From NCBI RefSeq assembly GCF_000378385.1, contig NZ_KB899663.1, positions 103,417 to 167,416 on the forward strand: a stretch of DNA of 64,000 bases. Direction: 5' to 3'. Positions 9,421 through 18,088 of this stretch are shown here, in pieces. The notes below the pieces were generated by a model, which had not been told where the DNA came from, did no database searches, and saw only the letters and a program-made list of their open reading frames with translations. The stretch comes from Paenibacillus daejeonensis DSM 15491. GTDB taxonomy: Bacteria > Bacillota > Bacilli > Paenibacillales > Paenibacillaceae. The position numbers and the translations under genes are program-made. The first letter of the stretch is position 1. Each line of letters begins with the position of its first letter.

Positions 9421-10135
9421 GGTTCTGATGATTAGTGATATTCATGGTTGTCTTGCCCCATTGAAGGAACTCTTAAGCGAGATGAATTATCAGCCGGATG
9501 CGGACAAGCTCCTCCTGCTTGGCGATTATGTGGACCGGGGGCCTTGCAGCAGAGAAACGGTCGACTATATCATGGAGCTGATGCAATGCAATCGAGTCAT
9601 TGCATTGAAAGGCAATCATGACCAGCGGTTGGTCGATTGGGTACGCAGCGTTGACGGGACAGTGACGGACAGGTTTTTGGCACATGGCGGCCTACAGACT
9701 ATCCATAGTTACTGTAAGATAACATCCGAATTAAGCACAGAGGGATTTGAGCAAGCAAGGCAGGAGATTGGGAGGCACTACGAGCACCATCTCGCCTTTT
9801 TGGATTCGCTGCCTCTCTACTATGAGGATGACCAACATATTTATGTGCATGCCGGCCTTAACCCGAACTATCCTAACTGGCGAGACCAGCCGGCTTATGA
9901 TTTCATGTATATTAAAGAGCCGTTCCATCGTTCACCTGCTTTGCGGAATAAAACGGTTGTGTTCGGCCATACACGGGCGGTCGAGCTCCATGGGTCGCCA
10001 GATGTCTGGTTCGGACCAGGGAAGATTGGGATCGACGGCGGATGTGCGTACGGCCTGCAGTTGAACGGGCTGATCCACGAAGGCGGAAGCTATTCTACCC
10101 TATGTATTCAAAATTCCCTGCAAGAGGAGATGTAA
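9413..10135 (+). CDS. Metallophosphoesterase (PrpE/ApaH-like)
   Basis: 240 aa. All five phosphoesterase motifs are present: DIHGCL (D8, H10), GDYVDRG (about 37-43), GNHDQR (about 67-72), the His of AHGGL/VHAGL and FGHTRAV. This is the PPP-type Ser/Thr phosphatase or diadenosine tetraphosphatase architecture with a two-metal centre. It begins inside the phzF 3' end and ends 1 nt before the FabZ-like gene. A second, divergent metallophosphoesterase is at 19347. Confidence 0.9.
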   Translation: MTRVLMISDIHGCLAPLKELLSEMNYQPDADKLLLLGDYVDRGPCSRETVDYIMELMQCNRVIALKGNHDQRLVDWVRSVDGTVTDRFLAHGGLQTIHSYCKITSELSTEGFEQARQEIGRHYEHHLAFLDSLPLYYEDDQHIYVHAGLNPNYPNWRDQPAYDFMYIKEPFHRSPALRNKTVVFGHTRAVELHGSPDVWFGPGKIGIDGGCAYGLQLNGLIHEGGSYSTLCIQNSLQEEM

Positions 10136-10136
10136 A

Positions 10137-10550
10137 ATGACAGACATAACCTCCGTTTTACCCCACCGCTATCCATTTCTGATGGTAGACCGGATCGTCG
10201 AGTTGGAGTCAGGACAACGGGTGACGGGCTATAAGCTGGTAACTACGAATGAATGGTATATGTCGGAGCATGACCCTGTCATGCCTCATACGATGATCAT
10301 TGAAGCCTTGGCGCAGCTTGGGGCATTTACGTCAATTCAAGGGGAGCACAGTATTGGCTTCTTCTCCTCGATGAAAGGTGTAGCGTGCTATGGTCAAGCC
10401 AGGCCCGGCGATCGTGTCGATATGACTTATGAGGTGACCAAGGCCAAGCGAGGTTTTGTCATGGGCAGGGCGGAAGCTTCAGTGGGTGGTCAAGTGCTTG
10501 TACAAGCGGAGGAGATCACGATTTTTATTCAATCGGGAGCGCGCGGGTGA
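10137..10550 (+). CDS. FabZ-like hotdog dehydratase with shortened active-site loop
   Basis: 137 aa. The opening LPHRYPFLMVDRI is the FabZ signature. In FabZ the catalytic His lies in GHFPG and the Glu lies 14 residues later. Here the His (H45 in SEHD) and Glu (E56 in IIEALAQ) are kept, but the FPG segment is missing and the spacing is 11. The hotdog helix and the C-terminal strands (AEASVGGQVLVQAE) are intact. It is outside any fatty-acid operon and is last in a run of unrelated enzymes, so it is more likely a side-pathway acyl-thioester dehydratase or thioesterase than the housekeeping FabZ. AGGAGA precedes ATG. Confidence 0.8.
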   Translation: MTDITSVLPHRYPFLMVDRIVELESGQRVTGYKLVTTNEWYMSEHDPVMPHTMIIEALAQLGAFTSIQGEHSIGFFSSMKGVACYGQARPGDRVDMTYEVTKAKRGFVMGRAEASVGGQVLVQAEEITIFIQSGARG

Positions 10551-10572
10551 GATGCCGTAGCGCTCTTTTTTT
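10537..10572 (+). terminator. Intrinsic terminator overlapping FabZ-like stop
   Basis: GAGCGC (10537-10542) pairs with GCGCTC (10560-10565), followed by seven Ts. The left arm is inside the coding sequence. Confidence 0.7.
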
Positions 10573-10710
10573 GTGTTACCTTCATTGTTCGGAATACATC
10601 ACCAAGAGGCGAGTATTGATCATCGACCGGATGGACAGGCTCATGTAAGCTGAGATGGCATGAGATGAAGCACAAGGGGATTGCTAACCACGTGTCACGG
10701 AGTCGATAAT

Positions 10711-10725
10711 TTGTAAGCGCTTCAT
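10711..10725 (+). promoter_or_regulatory. cre-like catabolite repression site
   Basis: TTGTAAGCGCTTCAT matches the CcpA consensus WTGNAANCGNWNNCW at all but one constrained position and has the AAGCGCTT palindrome. It lies 27 nt before the polysaccharide lyase start, where CcpA binding would block expression. Confidence 0.5.
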
Positions 10726-10751
10726 ATCCTGAGTGAAAAGGTGATGAGCAG

Positions 10752-13544
10752 ATGAGACAGAGTTGGGTTCGAATGGTTCAATGGCTGGTAATGGTGGTAC
10801 TGCTTACTGGAATCTGGGGGACGGCTGTCCCGCCACAGGCATTGGCATCTGATGCGTATGATGCGATGCGGGAAAAGCGCAAGGTAATGCTGACCGGTGA
10901 AACGGGACTGACCTGGACAGATCCTGATCTCACGGCCGCTGCGGCACGAATCACGGATCAGGCCGAGCAATACTGGTCGACGATGAATGTCTCGCCGTCA
11001 CGGACACACCTGTGGAGTGACCAGGCGGGTACGGGTAACTCCATCCACATCCGCATCACTTACGAAAGACTCAAGGCGCTGGCACTGGCTTATGCGACGG
11101 AAGGCTCCGAGTTGCACGGTGACCCGACGCTGGCTACGGATCTGATTGGAGCGCTCGACTATATGTATGCAACCCGCTACCACGAGCATGTGACGACCAC
11201 ACCGAGCGGCACCAGCAATTGGTGGGATTGGCAGATCGGTATCCCGATGCAGCTGGGTGACATTGTTATCCTGATGTACGATCAGCTTACCCCGGTGCAA
11301 GTGACGAACTATATGAACGCGGTGGAGCGCTTTACGCCGCTAGTTAATCTGACGGGCGCCAATCGCTCTTGGAAAGCCATTGTGGTTGCCGTACGCGGTA
11401 TCCTCGTCAAGGATTCAACCAAGCTAACCATGGCTCGTGACGGGCTATCGGCTATCTTCCCTTACGCCTTGAGCGGCGACGGTTTTTACCGGGATGGCTC
11501 CTTTATTCAGCACGCAACCATCCCTTACAATGGCGGTTACGGCTTGGACCTGCTGCTCGCGGTTAGCGATCTCATGGCCATGCTGCACGGTTCGCCATGG
11601 GAGGTGACGGATCCGAACAGCGCCAATGTATGGGGCTGGGTCTACGATGCCTACGAGCCGCTGATCTACAAAGGCGCAATGATGGATATGGTACGAGGAC
11701 GCGAGATTTCGCGGGTGTACCGCCAGGATCATGCCGCAGGTCATGTTGCGATCCAGGGCATTCTGCGGTTAGCCGAGATCGCGCCAGCGCCCCAAGCGCT
11801 GGACTTCCGAAGGATGGTCATTGGCTGGCTACAGGCGGATACGTTCCTCAGCTTCTACGACGCTGCTCCGGTCCCGTTGATTGCAGAAGCCAAGACACTC
11901 ATGACAGATCCGTCCCTTGCGCCCCGGGATGCGCTCATGCTGTACAGGCCGTATCCGGCAATGGATCGGGCGGTTCAGCACCGCCCGGATTATGCGATCG
12001 GTCTGGGGATGTACTCCAGTCGCATCAGCAGCTTCGAAGCTATCAATAGCGAGAATGCGAAGGCTTGGTATACGTCTGCAGGGATGATCAGTCTCTACAA
12101 CAGCGACCTCGGGCATTATAGCGAAGACTATTGGCCGACCGTGGACCCTTATCGGCTGCCGGGCACAACCGTGTTGTCCCAGACGGCAACGCCAACCCAT
12201 CGGAGCTCCAGTCCCTGGACTGGCGGAACGGTGCTGGATGAAGAAAATGGGGTCGCCGGAATGGATCTGAATTACTCGGGGCATGCGCTGAACGGCCGTA
12301 AATCCTGGTTCCTCTTCGACGACGAGGTGGTTGCGTTAGGCAGCGGGATCACGAGCACAGACGGCGTAGCGGTCGAGACGATTGTGGAGAACCGCAAGCT
12401 GGATAGCACCGGCCAGAACGCATTAACGGTGGATGGTGCCCTGAAGCCGCAGCTTCCAGGCTGGTCAGACACGTTGGTTGGCGTTTCCTGGATGCATTTG
12501 GCGGGCAGCAACGGACCTGGTGCAGATATTGGCTACTATTTTCCTCAAGCAACAGACGTCAAAGCCGTCCGCGAAGCGCGCACAGGCAATTGGCGCCAGA
12601 TTAATATCCGGTCGGTGACGCCCACAACACCGGTCACCCGAAACTATCAGACCCTCTGGCTGGACCATGGCGTGAACCCTGCGGATGAGAGCTATCAATA
12701 TGTTCTGCTTCCTGGCCGTTCGGCTGCCGAAGTGGCAAATTACGCAGCCTCTCCTGAGATCGAGGTGCTGGCGAATACACAGCTCGTGCAGGCGGTCAGA
12801 GAAACCGGGCTGGGCGTGACGGCGGTGAACATCTGGACGGATCAGTGGACGAGTGCAGGCGGCATTTCTGCCAACCGCAAATCCTCCGTCATGACACGTG
12901 AAGATAGCAATGGCGGATTGAGTGTTGCTGTCAGTGACCCGACGCAGTTGAACAGCAGCAGTATTGAACTGGAGCTGGACTATTCGGCTAGCAGCTTCAC
13001 TGCCGAGCCGGGGATCACCGTTACCCAGCTCAGTCCAACGGTCAAGCTGACTGTTCAGGTGGCGGGCGCCAAGGGGAGGGCGTTCACGGCTTCCTTTGAA
13101 CCAGGCACAGCGCCGCCACCCCCACCGCCGCCCGTCAGTATCATCCTGGACAATGCAGATCCTTCGGGTGTGACACGAATCGGAGCCTGGAAGACTGCCA
13201 GCACACAGATTGACCGGTATGGGCCCAACTATCTGCATGATGACAATCGCGACAAGGGAACCAAGTCCGTTGTCTATACGCCAGATATTCCGACCACCGG
13301 GAATTACCGTGTTTATATGATGTGGCCGGCACACTTTAACCGGTCAACAGCTATACCCGTGGACATCATTCATAGCGGCGGTTCCAGCAGTGTCACCATC
13401 GACCAGACGCAGAATGGTGGGGTGTGGGTGGAGCTGGGTAACTATCCATTCAATGAAGGAACCTCGGGCAGCGTAACCATCAGCAACACTGGTACAACGG
13501 GCTTCGTCGTAGCTGACGCCGTGAAGCTTGAGTTGGTCGAGTAG
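10752..13544 (+). CDS. Secreted polysaccharide lyase family 8 (hyaluronate/xanthan lyase type)
   Basis: 930 aa. The signal peptide is residues 1 to about 31 (cleaved near ALA-SD). An N-terminal alpha/alpha toroid contains SNWWDWQIGIP (about 155) and FIQHATIPYNGGYG (about 249-262), which supply the PL8 catalytic Asn, His and Tyr; MVRGREISR (about 312) supplies the Arg. A beta-sandwich region follows. A proline linker (about 785-792) leads to a C-terminal golvesin/xanthan-lyase-like domain (about 797-929) with NYRVYMMWPAHFNR. PL8 enzymes cleave uronic-acid polysaccharides by beta-elimination. It is a single gene with a cre-like site upstream; no transporter is adjacent. Confidence 0.92.
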   Translation: MRQSWVRMVQWLVMVVLLTGIWGTAVPPQALASDAYDAMREKRKVMLTGETGLTWTDPDLTAAAARITDQAEQYWSTMNVSPSRTHLWSDQAGTGNSIHIRITYERLKALALAYATEGSELHGDPTLATDLIGALDYMYATRYHEHVTTTPSGTSNWWDWQIGIPMQLGDIVILMYDQLTPVQVTNYMNAVERFTPLVNLTGANRSWKAIVVAVRGILVKDSTKLTMARDGLSAIFPYALSGDGFYRDGSFIQHATIPYNGGYGLDLLLAVSDLMAMLHGSPWEVTDPNSANVWGWVYDAYEPLIYKGAMMDMVRGREISRVYRQDHAAGHVAIQGILRLAEIAPAPQALDFRRMVIGWLQADTFLSFYDAAPVPLIAEAKTLMTDPSLAPRDALMLYRPYPAMDRAVQHRPDYAIGLGMYSSRISSFEAINSENAKAWYTSAGMISLYNSDLGHYSEDYWPTVDPYRLPGTTVLSQTATPTHRSSSPWTGGTVLDEENGVAGMDLNYSGHALNGRKSWFLFDDEVVALGSGITSTDGVAVETIVENRKLDSTGQNALTVDGALKPQLPGWSDTLVGVSWMHLAGSNGPGADIGYYFPQATDVKAVREARTGNWRQINIRSVTPTTPVTRNYQTLWLDHGVNPADESYQYVLLPGRSAAEVANYAASPEIEVLANTQLVQAVRETGLGVTAVNIWTDQWTSAGGISANRKSSVMTREDSNGGLSVAVSDPTQLNSSSIELELDYSASSFTAEPGITVTQLSPTVKLTVQVAGAKGRAFTASFEPGTAPPPPPPPVSIILDNADPSGVTRIGAWKTASTQIDRYGPNYLHDDNRDKGTKSVVYTPDIPTTGNYRVYMMWPAHFNRSTAIPVDIIHSGGSSSVTIDQTQNGGVWVELGNYPFNEGTSGSVTISNTGTTGFVVADAVKLELVE

Positions 13545-13566
13545 AGCCGTCTTACCAATAAAAGGG

Positions 13567-13596
13567 TTGACAGAACAGGCAACGCCGTTTTATGAT
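13567..13596 (+). promoter_or_regulatory. Strong sigma-A promoter upstream of rtcB leader
   Basis: A perfect TTGACA (13567-13572), an 18-nt spacer and TATGAT (13591-13596). Transcription should begin near 13603, about 275 nt before rtcB. Confidence 0.8.
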
Positions 13597-13602
13597 GATT
13601 GC

Positions 13603-13828
13603 AATTCATTACGAAGGGAGGCCGATGGGTCATGACAATTACACATAGTAGAGCAGCAATTGCATATACACAACTCGATACCATCGGTCTTCATCGGACA
13701 ACATGATGCGCAGATGACGTGCGTCGCGGGCGGGATCAGAGCTTGGCAGGAGGAACGGAAATGCCTTTCCTGCTTATGCTCTACCGCCAGAATGTCGAAG
13801 CCATGGCTATTCGAGCCATGGCTTTTTT
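13603..13828 (+). ncRNA. Terminated leader RNA upstream of rtcB
   Basis: About 225 nt between a consensus promoter and a perfect intrinsic terminator, with no long ORF. GTAGAGCA (13648-13655) can pair with TGCTCTAC (13777-13784) to close a domain of about 120 nt, and GCAGGA (13746-13751) pairs with TCCTGC (13768-13773) inside it. Two very short ORFs with Shine-Dalgarnos exist: MGHDNYT at 13625 and a 31-codon frame at 13761 that runs through the terminator. It could be a cis-acting attenuator of rtcB or a free small RNA. An 8-bp pairing can occur by chance in RNA of this length, so the fold is not established. Confidence 0.5.
13797..13828 (+). terminator. Strong intrinsic terminator in front of rtcB
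   Basis: AGCCATGGCT (13799-13808), loop ATTCG, AGCCATGGCT (13814-13823), then Ts. Each arm is itself palindromic. It ends 48 nt before the rtcB start, so rtcB needs readthrough or its own promoter. Confidence 0.9.
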
Positions 13829-13876
13829 GCATATAAATTTACCTGTAACGGAATAAGAAAGGACTAAACCTATCGT

Positions 13877-15328
13877 ATGGAAACACAAATAAACCCATCG
13901 GGTGAACATGCCCGTTATCAACACGAGGTGGAGCTGCCGGGCGGACGCTTGCGCGTCTATGCCAATGAAGAGCAGTTTGCCACGCTGGACTACAAGGTCC
14001 TGGATATGGCCAATAACAATTTGCATATTCCTAACATTCGTTATATGAGCTATACTCCAGATGTACATGTAGGTGTCGGAACCTGCATTGGCACGACGGC
14101 GGTCTGGCAAGAACAAGGGGGCTATGTATCCCCATCTATTGTCGGCAGTGATATTGGCTGCGGCATGAGGGTGCATCTCACCAACCTCCACAAGCGGGAC
14201 CTGCAAAGCGTAGAGCTTCGCCGCAAGCTGGTCCGGCGCATCGAGCGCTATCTGCCCATGGAGGCGCATCAGCGTGGTCAGTTCTCCGACATCCGGCTGG
14301 AGCATATCGTTCGCAAGGGGCTTCATGGCCTGCCTGGCAAGTATCTGCCGGACAGCTACACGCCGCGCAAATCGACGGCGCTGACCCATGTCGAGAGCAG
14401 CCGGTTTGCCTTTGACGAGAGCGTCCTGGATGCTATTCCGGACGCGACCTGGCACCGGGCGCACCGGCAGTTGGGAACGCTCGGCGGCGGCAATCATTTT
14501 GCTGAAATCCAGGCTATTGAGATTGCTGAGGAGCAACGTGAGATTGCGGAGGCCTGGGGTCTGTACGACGGTCAGATCGTTGTCATGATCCACTCGGGCT
14601 CGCGGGCCTGGGGCGGCGCAGTCAGTCAGGGCAGTACGGCAGGCTTCAGCCGGGTGATGCGCGAGCTGGGACTCGGCACCGCCGATCCCAAGTTGTTGTT
14701 CGCGCCACTAGATCATCCGGAAGGCCAGCGCTATGTGAATTTAATGTACTCCGCCTTGAATTATGCGGTGGTGAACCGGCATCTGATTGCCTACGCCATC
14801 CGCGAAGCATTCCGCGATGTATTCGGCACCAAATGCGAGCTGCCGACGCTCTACGACCTGATGCACAACTATGCCTGGACAGAACAACACGATACAGAGG
14901 GAGAGCTGTTCGTCCATCGCAAGGGTACCACACGGGCGCTGCCTGCCGGGCATCCTGACAATCCCAAGCCTTACCTCGGAACTGGACATCCGGCGCTCAT
15001 TCCCGGGTCGATGGGGACGGCCTCGTATCTGATGGTCGGTCAGCCAGGCGGCGCAGAGAACTTCTACTCGATCTGCCATGGAGCCGGGCGCATCCGCTCG
15101 CGGTCTGCCACCAAACGAGTCGTGTCGGTCGAGCAATTCGCCCGTGCGATGAATGTGGGGACAGAAGATGAAGTGGTCGTCAACCACCATTCCCTCGAGT
15201 CCATCATCGATGAGTCACCGCAAGCTTACAAAAATGTAGATGAAATTATGGATAGTGTTACAGGTGCAGGGCTGGCAGCCGTTGTGGCCAAGTGCAAGCC
15301 GCTGGCTACGATCAAAGGAACCAAATAA
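13877..15328 (+). CDS. rtcB: RNA-splicing ligase RtcB
   Basis: 483 aa. RtcB joins 2',3'-cyclic phosphate and 5'-OH RNA ends using GTP and Mn2+. Seen here are the metal-binding Cys in GSDIGCGMRV (about 93-102), GTLGGGNHFAEI (about 199-210), HSGSRAWG (about 240-247) and the guanylylated His in CHGAGRIRSRSAT (about 399). The size is typical. ATG 13877 has AAAGGA rather far upstream (about 14 nt). The gene lies behind a terminated leader RNA rather than in an rtcA or Ro/Rsr operon. A kinase-like gene begins 27 nt downstream. Confidence 0.95.
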   Translation: METQINPSGEHARYQHEVELPGGRLRVYANEEQFATLDYKVLDMANNNLHIPNIRYMSYTPDVHVGVGTCIGTTAVWQEQGGYVSPSIVGSDIGCGMRVHLTNLHKRDLQSVELRRKLVRRIERYLPMEAHQRGQFSDIRLEHIVRKGLHGLPGKYLPDSYTPRKSTALTHVESSRFAFDESVLDAIPDATWHRAHRQLGTLGGGNHFAEIQAIEIAEEQREIAEAWGLYDGQIVVMIHSGSRAWGGAVSQGSTAGFSRVMRELGLGTADPKLLFAPLDHPEGQRYVNLMYSALNYAVVNRHLIAYAIREAFRDVFGTKCELPTLYDLMHNYAWTEQHDTEGELFVHRKGTTRALPAGHPDNPKPYLGTGHPALIPGSMGTASYLMVGQPGGAENFYSICHGAGRIRSRSATKRVVSVEQFARAMNVGTEDEVVVNHHSLESIIDESPQAYKNVDEIMDSVTGAGLAAVVAKCKPLATIKGTK

Positions 15329-15355
15329 CGAAGGAAAACTTTGAGGAGGATGGGG

Positions 15356-16096
15356 ATGGACGAGAAGCGCGTCATTGGACAAGGGAATACGGCAACCGTA
15401 TATGCTTGGGGCGAGAACAAAGTGTTGAAGCTGTATCGTGCGGGGTATGCGGAAGATGCCGTAGCAAGGGAATTCGATAATACACAGGCCATTCGGGAGC
15501 TGGACTTTCCCAAGCCGATTGCGTATGAGCGGGTTGTGCATGAAGACCGACAGGGAATTATTTATGATCTCGTGGATGGTGATCCGCTGCTGGAATGGAC
15601 GATGCGTACTGGCGATCTACAGGAGTGTGCAACGTATCTGGCTGACGTACATCGTTCACTGCTCAAGCAGCAGGTTTCTGGAGTTCCCTATTACAAGGAT
15701 TTCTTGAGATGGGGCATCGAAAGGCCGTCGGTTGCCGATCCCGAGACGAAAACGGAGGCACTCCGTGTGCTGGACCAACTTGCTGATGGCGATACGCTCT
15801 GCCATGGAGATCTCCATCCGGGCAATATTCTATTGACCGATACCGGCCCGGTCGTTATCGATTTCCTAAATGTGTGCCGCGGCGTCCGCCATTACGATAT
15901 TGCCCGCAGTGTGTATCTCATGCAGTACACCCCTTACTCTGCGACTGCTCCTGATCGTGAAGAAATGCTGCGGCTTAAAGTCCAGCTCACCGATCTCTAC
16001 CTGGAGGCTATGGGTGTGACGCGGGAAGAGCTGGCCCCCTACCTTGAGGTTATCCGGGTCGCCCGCATGGGGGAGAATCCGGAGGAGTTCGAATGA
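15356..16096 (+). CDS. Aminoglycoside phosphotransferase-like kinase
   Basis: 246 aa. ATG 15356 is chosen (GAGGAGG ends 6 nt before it); an upstream TTG and ATG in the same frame overlap that site. The N-lobe VIGQGNTATVYAWGENKVLKLY carries a Gly-rich loop and Lys; the catalytic loop is LCHGDLHPGNILL and the metal-binding Asp lies in VVIDFLNVCRG. This is the APH/choline kinase fold; the substrate may be an antibiotic, amino sugar or small metabolite and cannot be told. It overlaps the next gene by 4 nt. Confidence 0.88.
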   Translation: MDEKRVIGQGNTATVYAWGENKVLKLYRAGYAEDAVAREFDNTQAIRELDFPKPIAYERVVHEDRQGIIYDLVDGDPLLEWTMRTGDLQECATYLADVHRSLLKQQVSGVPYYKDFLRWGIERPSVADPETKTEALRVLDQLADGDTLCHGDLHPGNILLTDTGPVVIDFLNVCRGVRHYDIARSVYLMQYTPYSATAPDREEMLRLKVQLTDLYLEAMGVTREELAPYLEVIRVARMGENPEEFE

Positions 16097-16482
16097 ATGC
16101 AGAGCAATTGAAGAAGGTGGCGCTGGGGTGGCCGGGCACAACGGTCCGCTGCCCGTTTTATCCGGATATGCCTGTGCTGTTCGTGGGCAGCAAGATGTTT
16201 GCCTTGCTGAGCACCTATGACGGTGTCGAGAGCGTCAATCTCAAGACTCTGCCCGAGGAGGCTTGGTTACAGCGGGAAACCTACCCTGGCGCGGTGATCC
16301 CTGGCTATCACATGAATAAAAAGCATTGGAATACTGTGCTCCTGGATGGTCGGGTTCCAGAGCCAGTCATTCTTACGATGCTGCAGGAGTCGTACCGACT
16401 CGTATGGGCAAAGCTGACCCGTGCCGAAAGAGAAGTGGTTGGTGAGCTTCCAAGATTTGAGGAGAATGGGGTGGAAGGATGA
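16093..16482 (+). CDS. MmcQ/YjbR family protein
   Basis: 129 aa. The compact alpha/beta pattern with PGTTVRCPFYPDMPVLFVGSKMFALL at the start, VNLKTLPEEA in the middle and YHMNKKHWNTVLLDG near the end is characteristic of the MmcQ/YjbR (CyaY-like fold) family, small proteins suggested to bind DNA or ligands but of unknown biochemical role. Start and stop codons overlap both neighbours (ATGA at 16093 and at 16479), so this three-gene set is translationally coupled. Confidence 0.88.
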   Translation: MNAEQLKKVALGWPGTTVRCPFYPDMPVLFVGSKMFALLSTYDGVESVNLKTLPEEAWLQRETYPGAVIPGYHMNKKHWNTVLLDGRVPEPVILTMLQESYRLVWAKLTRAEREVVGELPRFEENGVEG

Positions 16483-17272
16483 GTCAGGAGAAACTGTCCC
16501 ATCCACGGTTACATAGCAAATGGCTCCAGCCGCATTCTCATGCTTGGTATGCCCAACTCGGTAGGCTGACAGGACGGTATGAATGGAACTGGCAATCCAC
16601 GATCACAGAGCCCAACGGAGAGACCATGTTTGAGCGTGAGGTCGCAGGGGCTGTTCCGGGCAAGCGGGTCTTGATGTGGGCTGCGGCCATGGCGAGTTCG
16701 CCCTAAGGTGGAGTGAGGTAGCCGAGCAGGTCGTCGGTATTGATGCAGCCAGCGAGTATAACCGGTTAGAGATGGGAGACTTGCCGGGCAATGTCTCCTT
16801 CGTGACCGCGAATACGAAGGAGGCACTTCCCTTTTCGAATGGGGCATTTGACGTCGTGTACAATCGAAGAGGGCCAACCTCTGCTTACCTGGATGTGAAG
16901 CGTGTGCTGGCTCCCGGCGGGCGTCTGCTGTCCATTCATCCTGGCGATGTAGAAGCTAATGAGCTAGCAGAGATTTTTCCTGAATGGTGTGGATCGCCGC
17001 CAGCTCCCGGGACGCCAATTCTTGATGTTCTGAAGCAACGGCTGCAACAAGGCGGATTCGAGCATACCGAGATTGAAACTGTAACAAGCGTGGCTTACTT
17101 GCATGCGCCCATTGATGTGCTGCAGATGATACTGTTCGGGCAGACGCCTGCGTTGATTGAAGAGTTGAAATCTAGAGATTTGTGTGAAATCACACGACGA
17201 TTTGAGCGCCATGCTACAGAGGCGGGGCTGGCGACGACTTTTGTGCGTTATCTGGTTCGGGCAACGGTCTAG
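16479..17272 (+). pseudogene. SAM-dependent methyltransferase interrupted by a -1 frameshift
   Basis: Frame 1 (16479-16706) encodes an N-terminal segment ending GAVPGKRVL and then runs out of homology. Another frame (from about 16676 to 17272) resumes exactly at the SAM motif: GCGHGEFALRWSEVAEQVVGID. Inserting one G at about 16673 (TTG-GAT-GTG instead of TTGATGTG) restores KRVLDVGCGHGEF. FDVVYNRRGPTSAYLDVKRVLAPGGRLLS is the later methyltransferase core. It may be a real inactivation or a sequence error. The stop overlaps that of the convergent GNAT gene (CTAG at 17269-17272). Confidence 0.85.
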
Positions 17273-18027
17273 TTGGAATGCGTCTTGTCTTTGACTCGAT
17301 ACCAATAGTGATAAGCCTCAGTATACCCCAGCTTGGCATAGAGCCGCAGCGCTGGCGCGTTCGCTTGAACGACCGCCAGATAGCTGCGGCTCGCGCCATG
17401 TTCACGACCCCAATGCAGCAGATGAAGCAGCAATTGCTCCCCCAACCCGCGATTCCTCAGTTGAGAGTCAATGACGATGTCATACAACCCGATGTAGTCC
17501 CCCTCTACAATCCCCAGACCGCAACCAACGACGTTATCTCCGCGATATAGCAACAGATAACCAGCATCTGCAGCAATCGAGCTCAGCATCTGGTACATCG
17601 TCTGCAAATGTTTTTCCTCCAACTGAGCCAATTCGCAAAAATGCTGAATCCATTTCTCAGAGAGTGGACCAATAGTCGCAGCTGTTTCTTTGGAAGTGGG
17701 CGGCAGGTCACTCAACTCCAGCGTTTGCACCATGGATGGTTCCACCACGTAGTACCCTCTGCGATCTAATTCTGTATCCAACTCTGCTGGCTCCGAGAAG
17801 GGCGTCAGCTTAAAAATGGTTGGCAAGTCTCGCCTACTGTAGCTATCTTCGCAGGTTGCAATTTTTTGATCCATAGACAAATTTGAGGCGTACATCGGGC
17901 TGACGGAGTTGGCCCGCTTCGTATACCCATTGGCAAACCGCAGCACCCAGCCATCATACAGCGTGGTTGTGAGCGGCTGCCAATGATTCAGGGTCATTTC
18001 CTCAAGCGTTCGGGCAGGTGCGGTCAT
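17269..18027 (-). CDS. GNAT family N-acetyltransferase
   Basis: 252 aa. The GNAT core is C-terminal: VVGCGLGIVEGDYIGLYDIVI (strands 3-4), the acetyl-CoA binding loop RNRGLGEQLL (about 191-200), ARSYLAV-like strand 5 and NAPALRLYAKLGYTE (about 225-239). The N-terminal 130 residues are a divergent GNAT-like lobe, so this may be a two-domain member. GAGGAG precedes ATG 18027. Its promoter region carries a 14-bp perfect AT-rich inverted repeat that may be an operator. The stop codon is shared with the convergent methyltransferase. Confidence 0.88.
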   Translation of the reverse strand: MTAPARTLEEMTLNHWQPLTTTLYDGWVLRFANGYTKRANSVSPMYASNLSMDQKIATCEDSYSRRDLPTIFKLTPFSEPAELDTELDRRGYYVVEPSMVQTLELSDLPPTSKETAATIGPLSEKWIQHFCELAQLEEKHLQTMYQMLSSIAADAGYLLLYRGDNVVGCGLGIVEGDYIGLYDIVIDSQLRNRGLGEQLLLHLLHWGREHGASRSYLAVVQANAPALRLYAKLGYTEAYHYWYRVKDKTHSN

Positions 18028-18048
18028 CTAGCGGACTCCTCTCGGTAT

Positions 18049-18088
18049 AATTGAATAATTATATATAATAATGAATAATTATTCAATT
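18049..18088. promoter_or_regulatory. 14-bp perfect inverted repeat upstream of GNAT gene
   Basis: AATTGAATAATTAT (18049-18062) and its exact reverse complement (18075-18088) are separated by 12 AT-rich bases, 22-61 nt upstream of the GNAT start codon. The size and position fit a dimeric repressor operator over the promoter. Its right arm runs into the first unit of the 186-bp element. Confidence 0.55.

Noticed and set aside
13603-13828. T-box or tRNA in the rtcB leader
   Set aside because: No T-box sequence (AGGGTGGNACCGCG type) and no cloverleaf with T-arm could be found.
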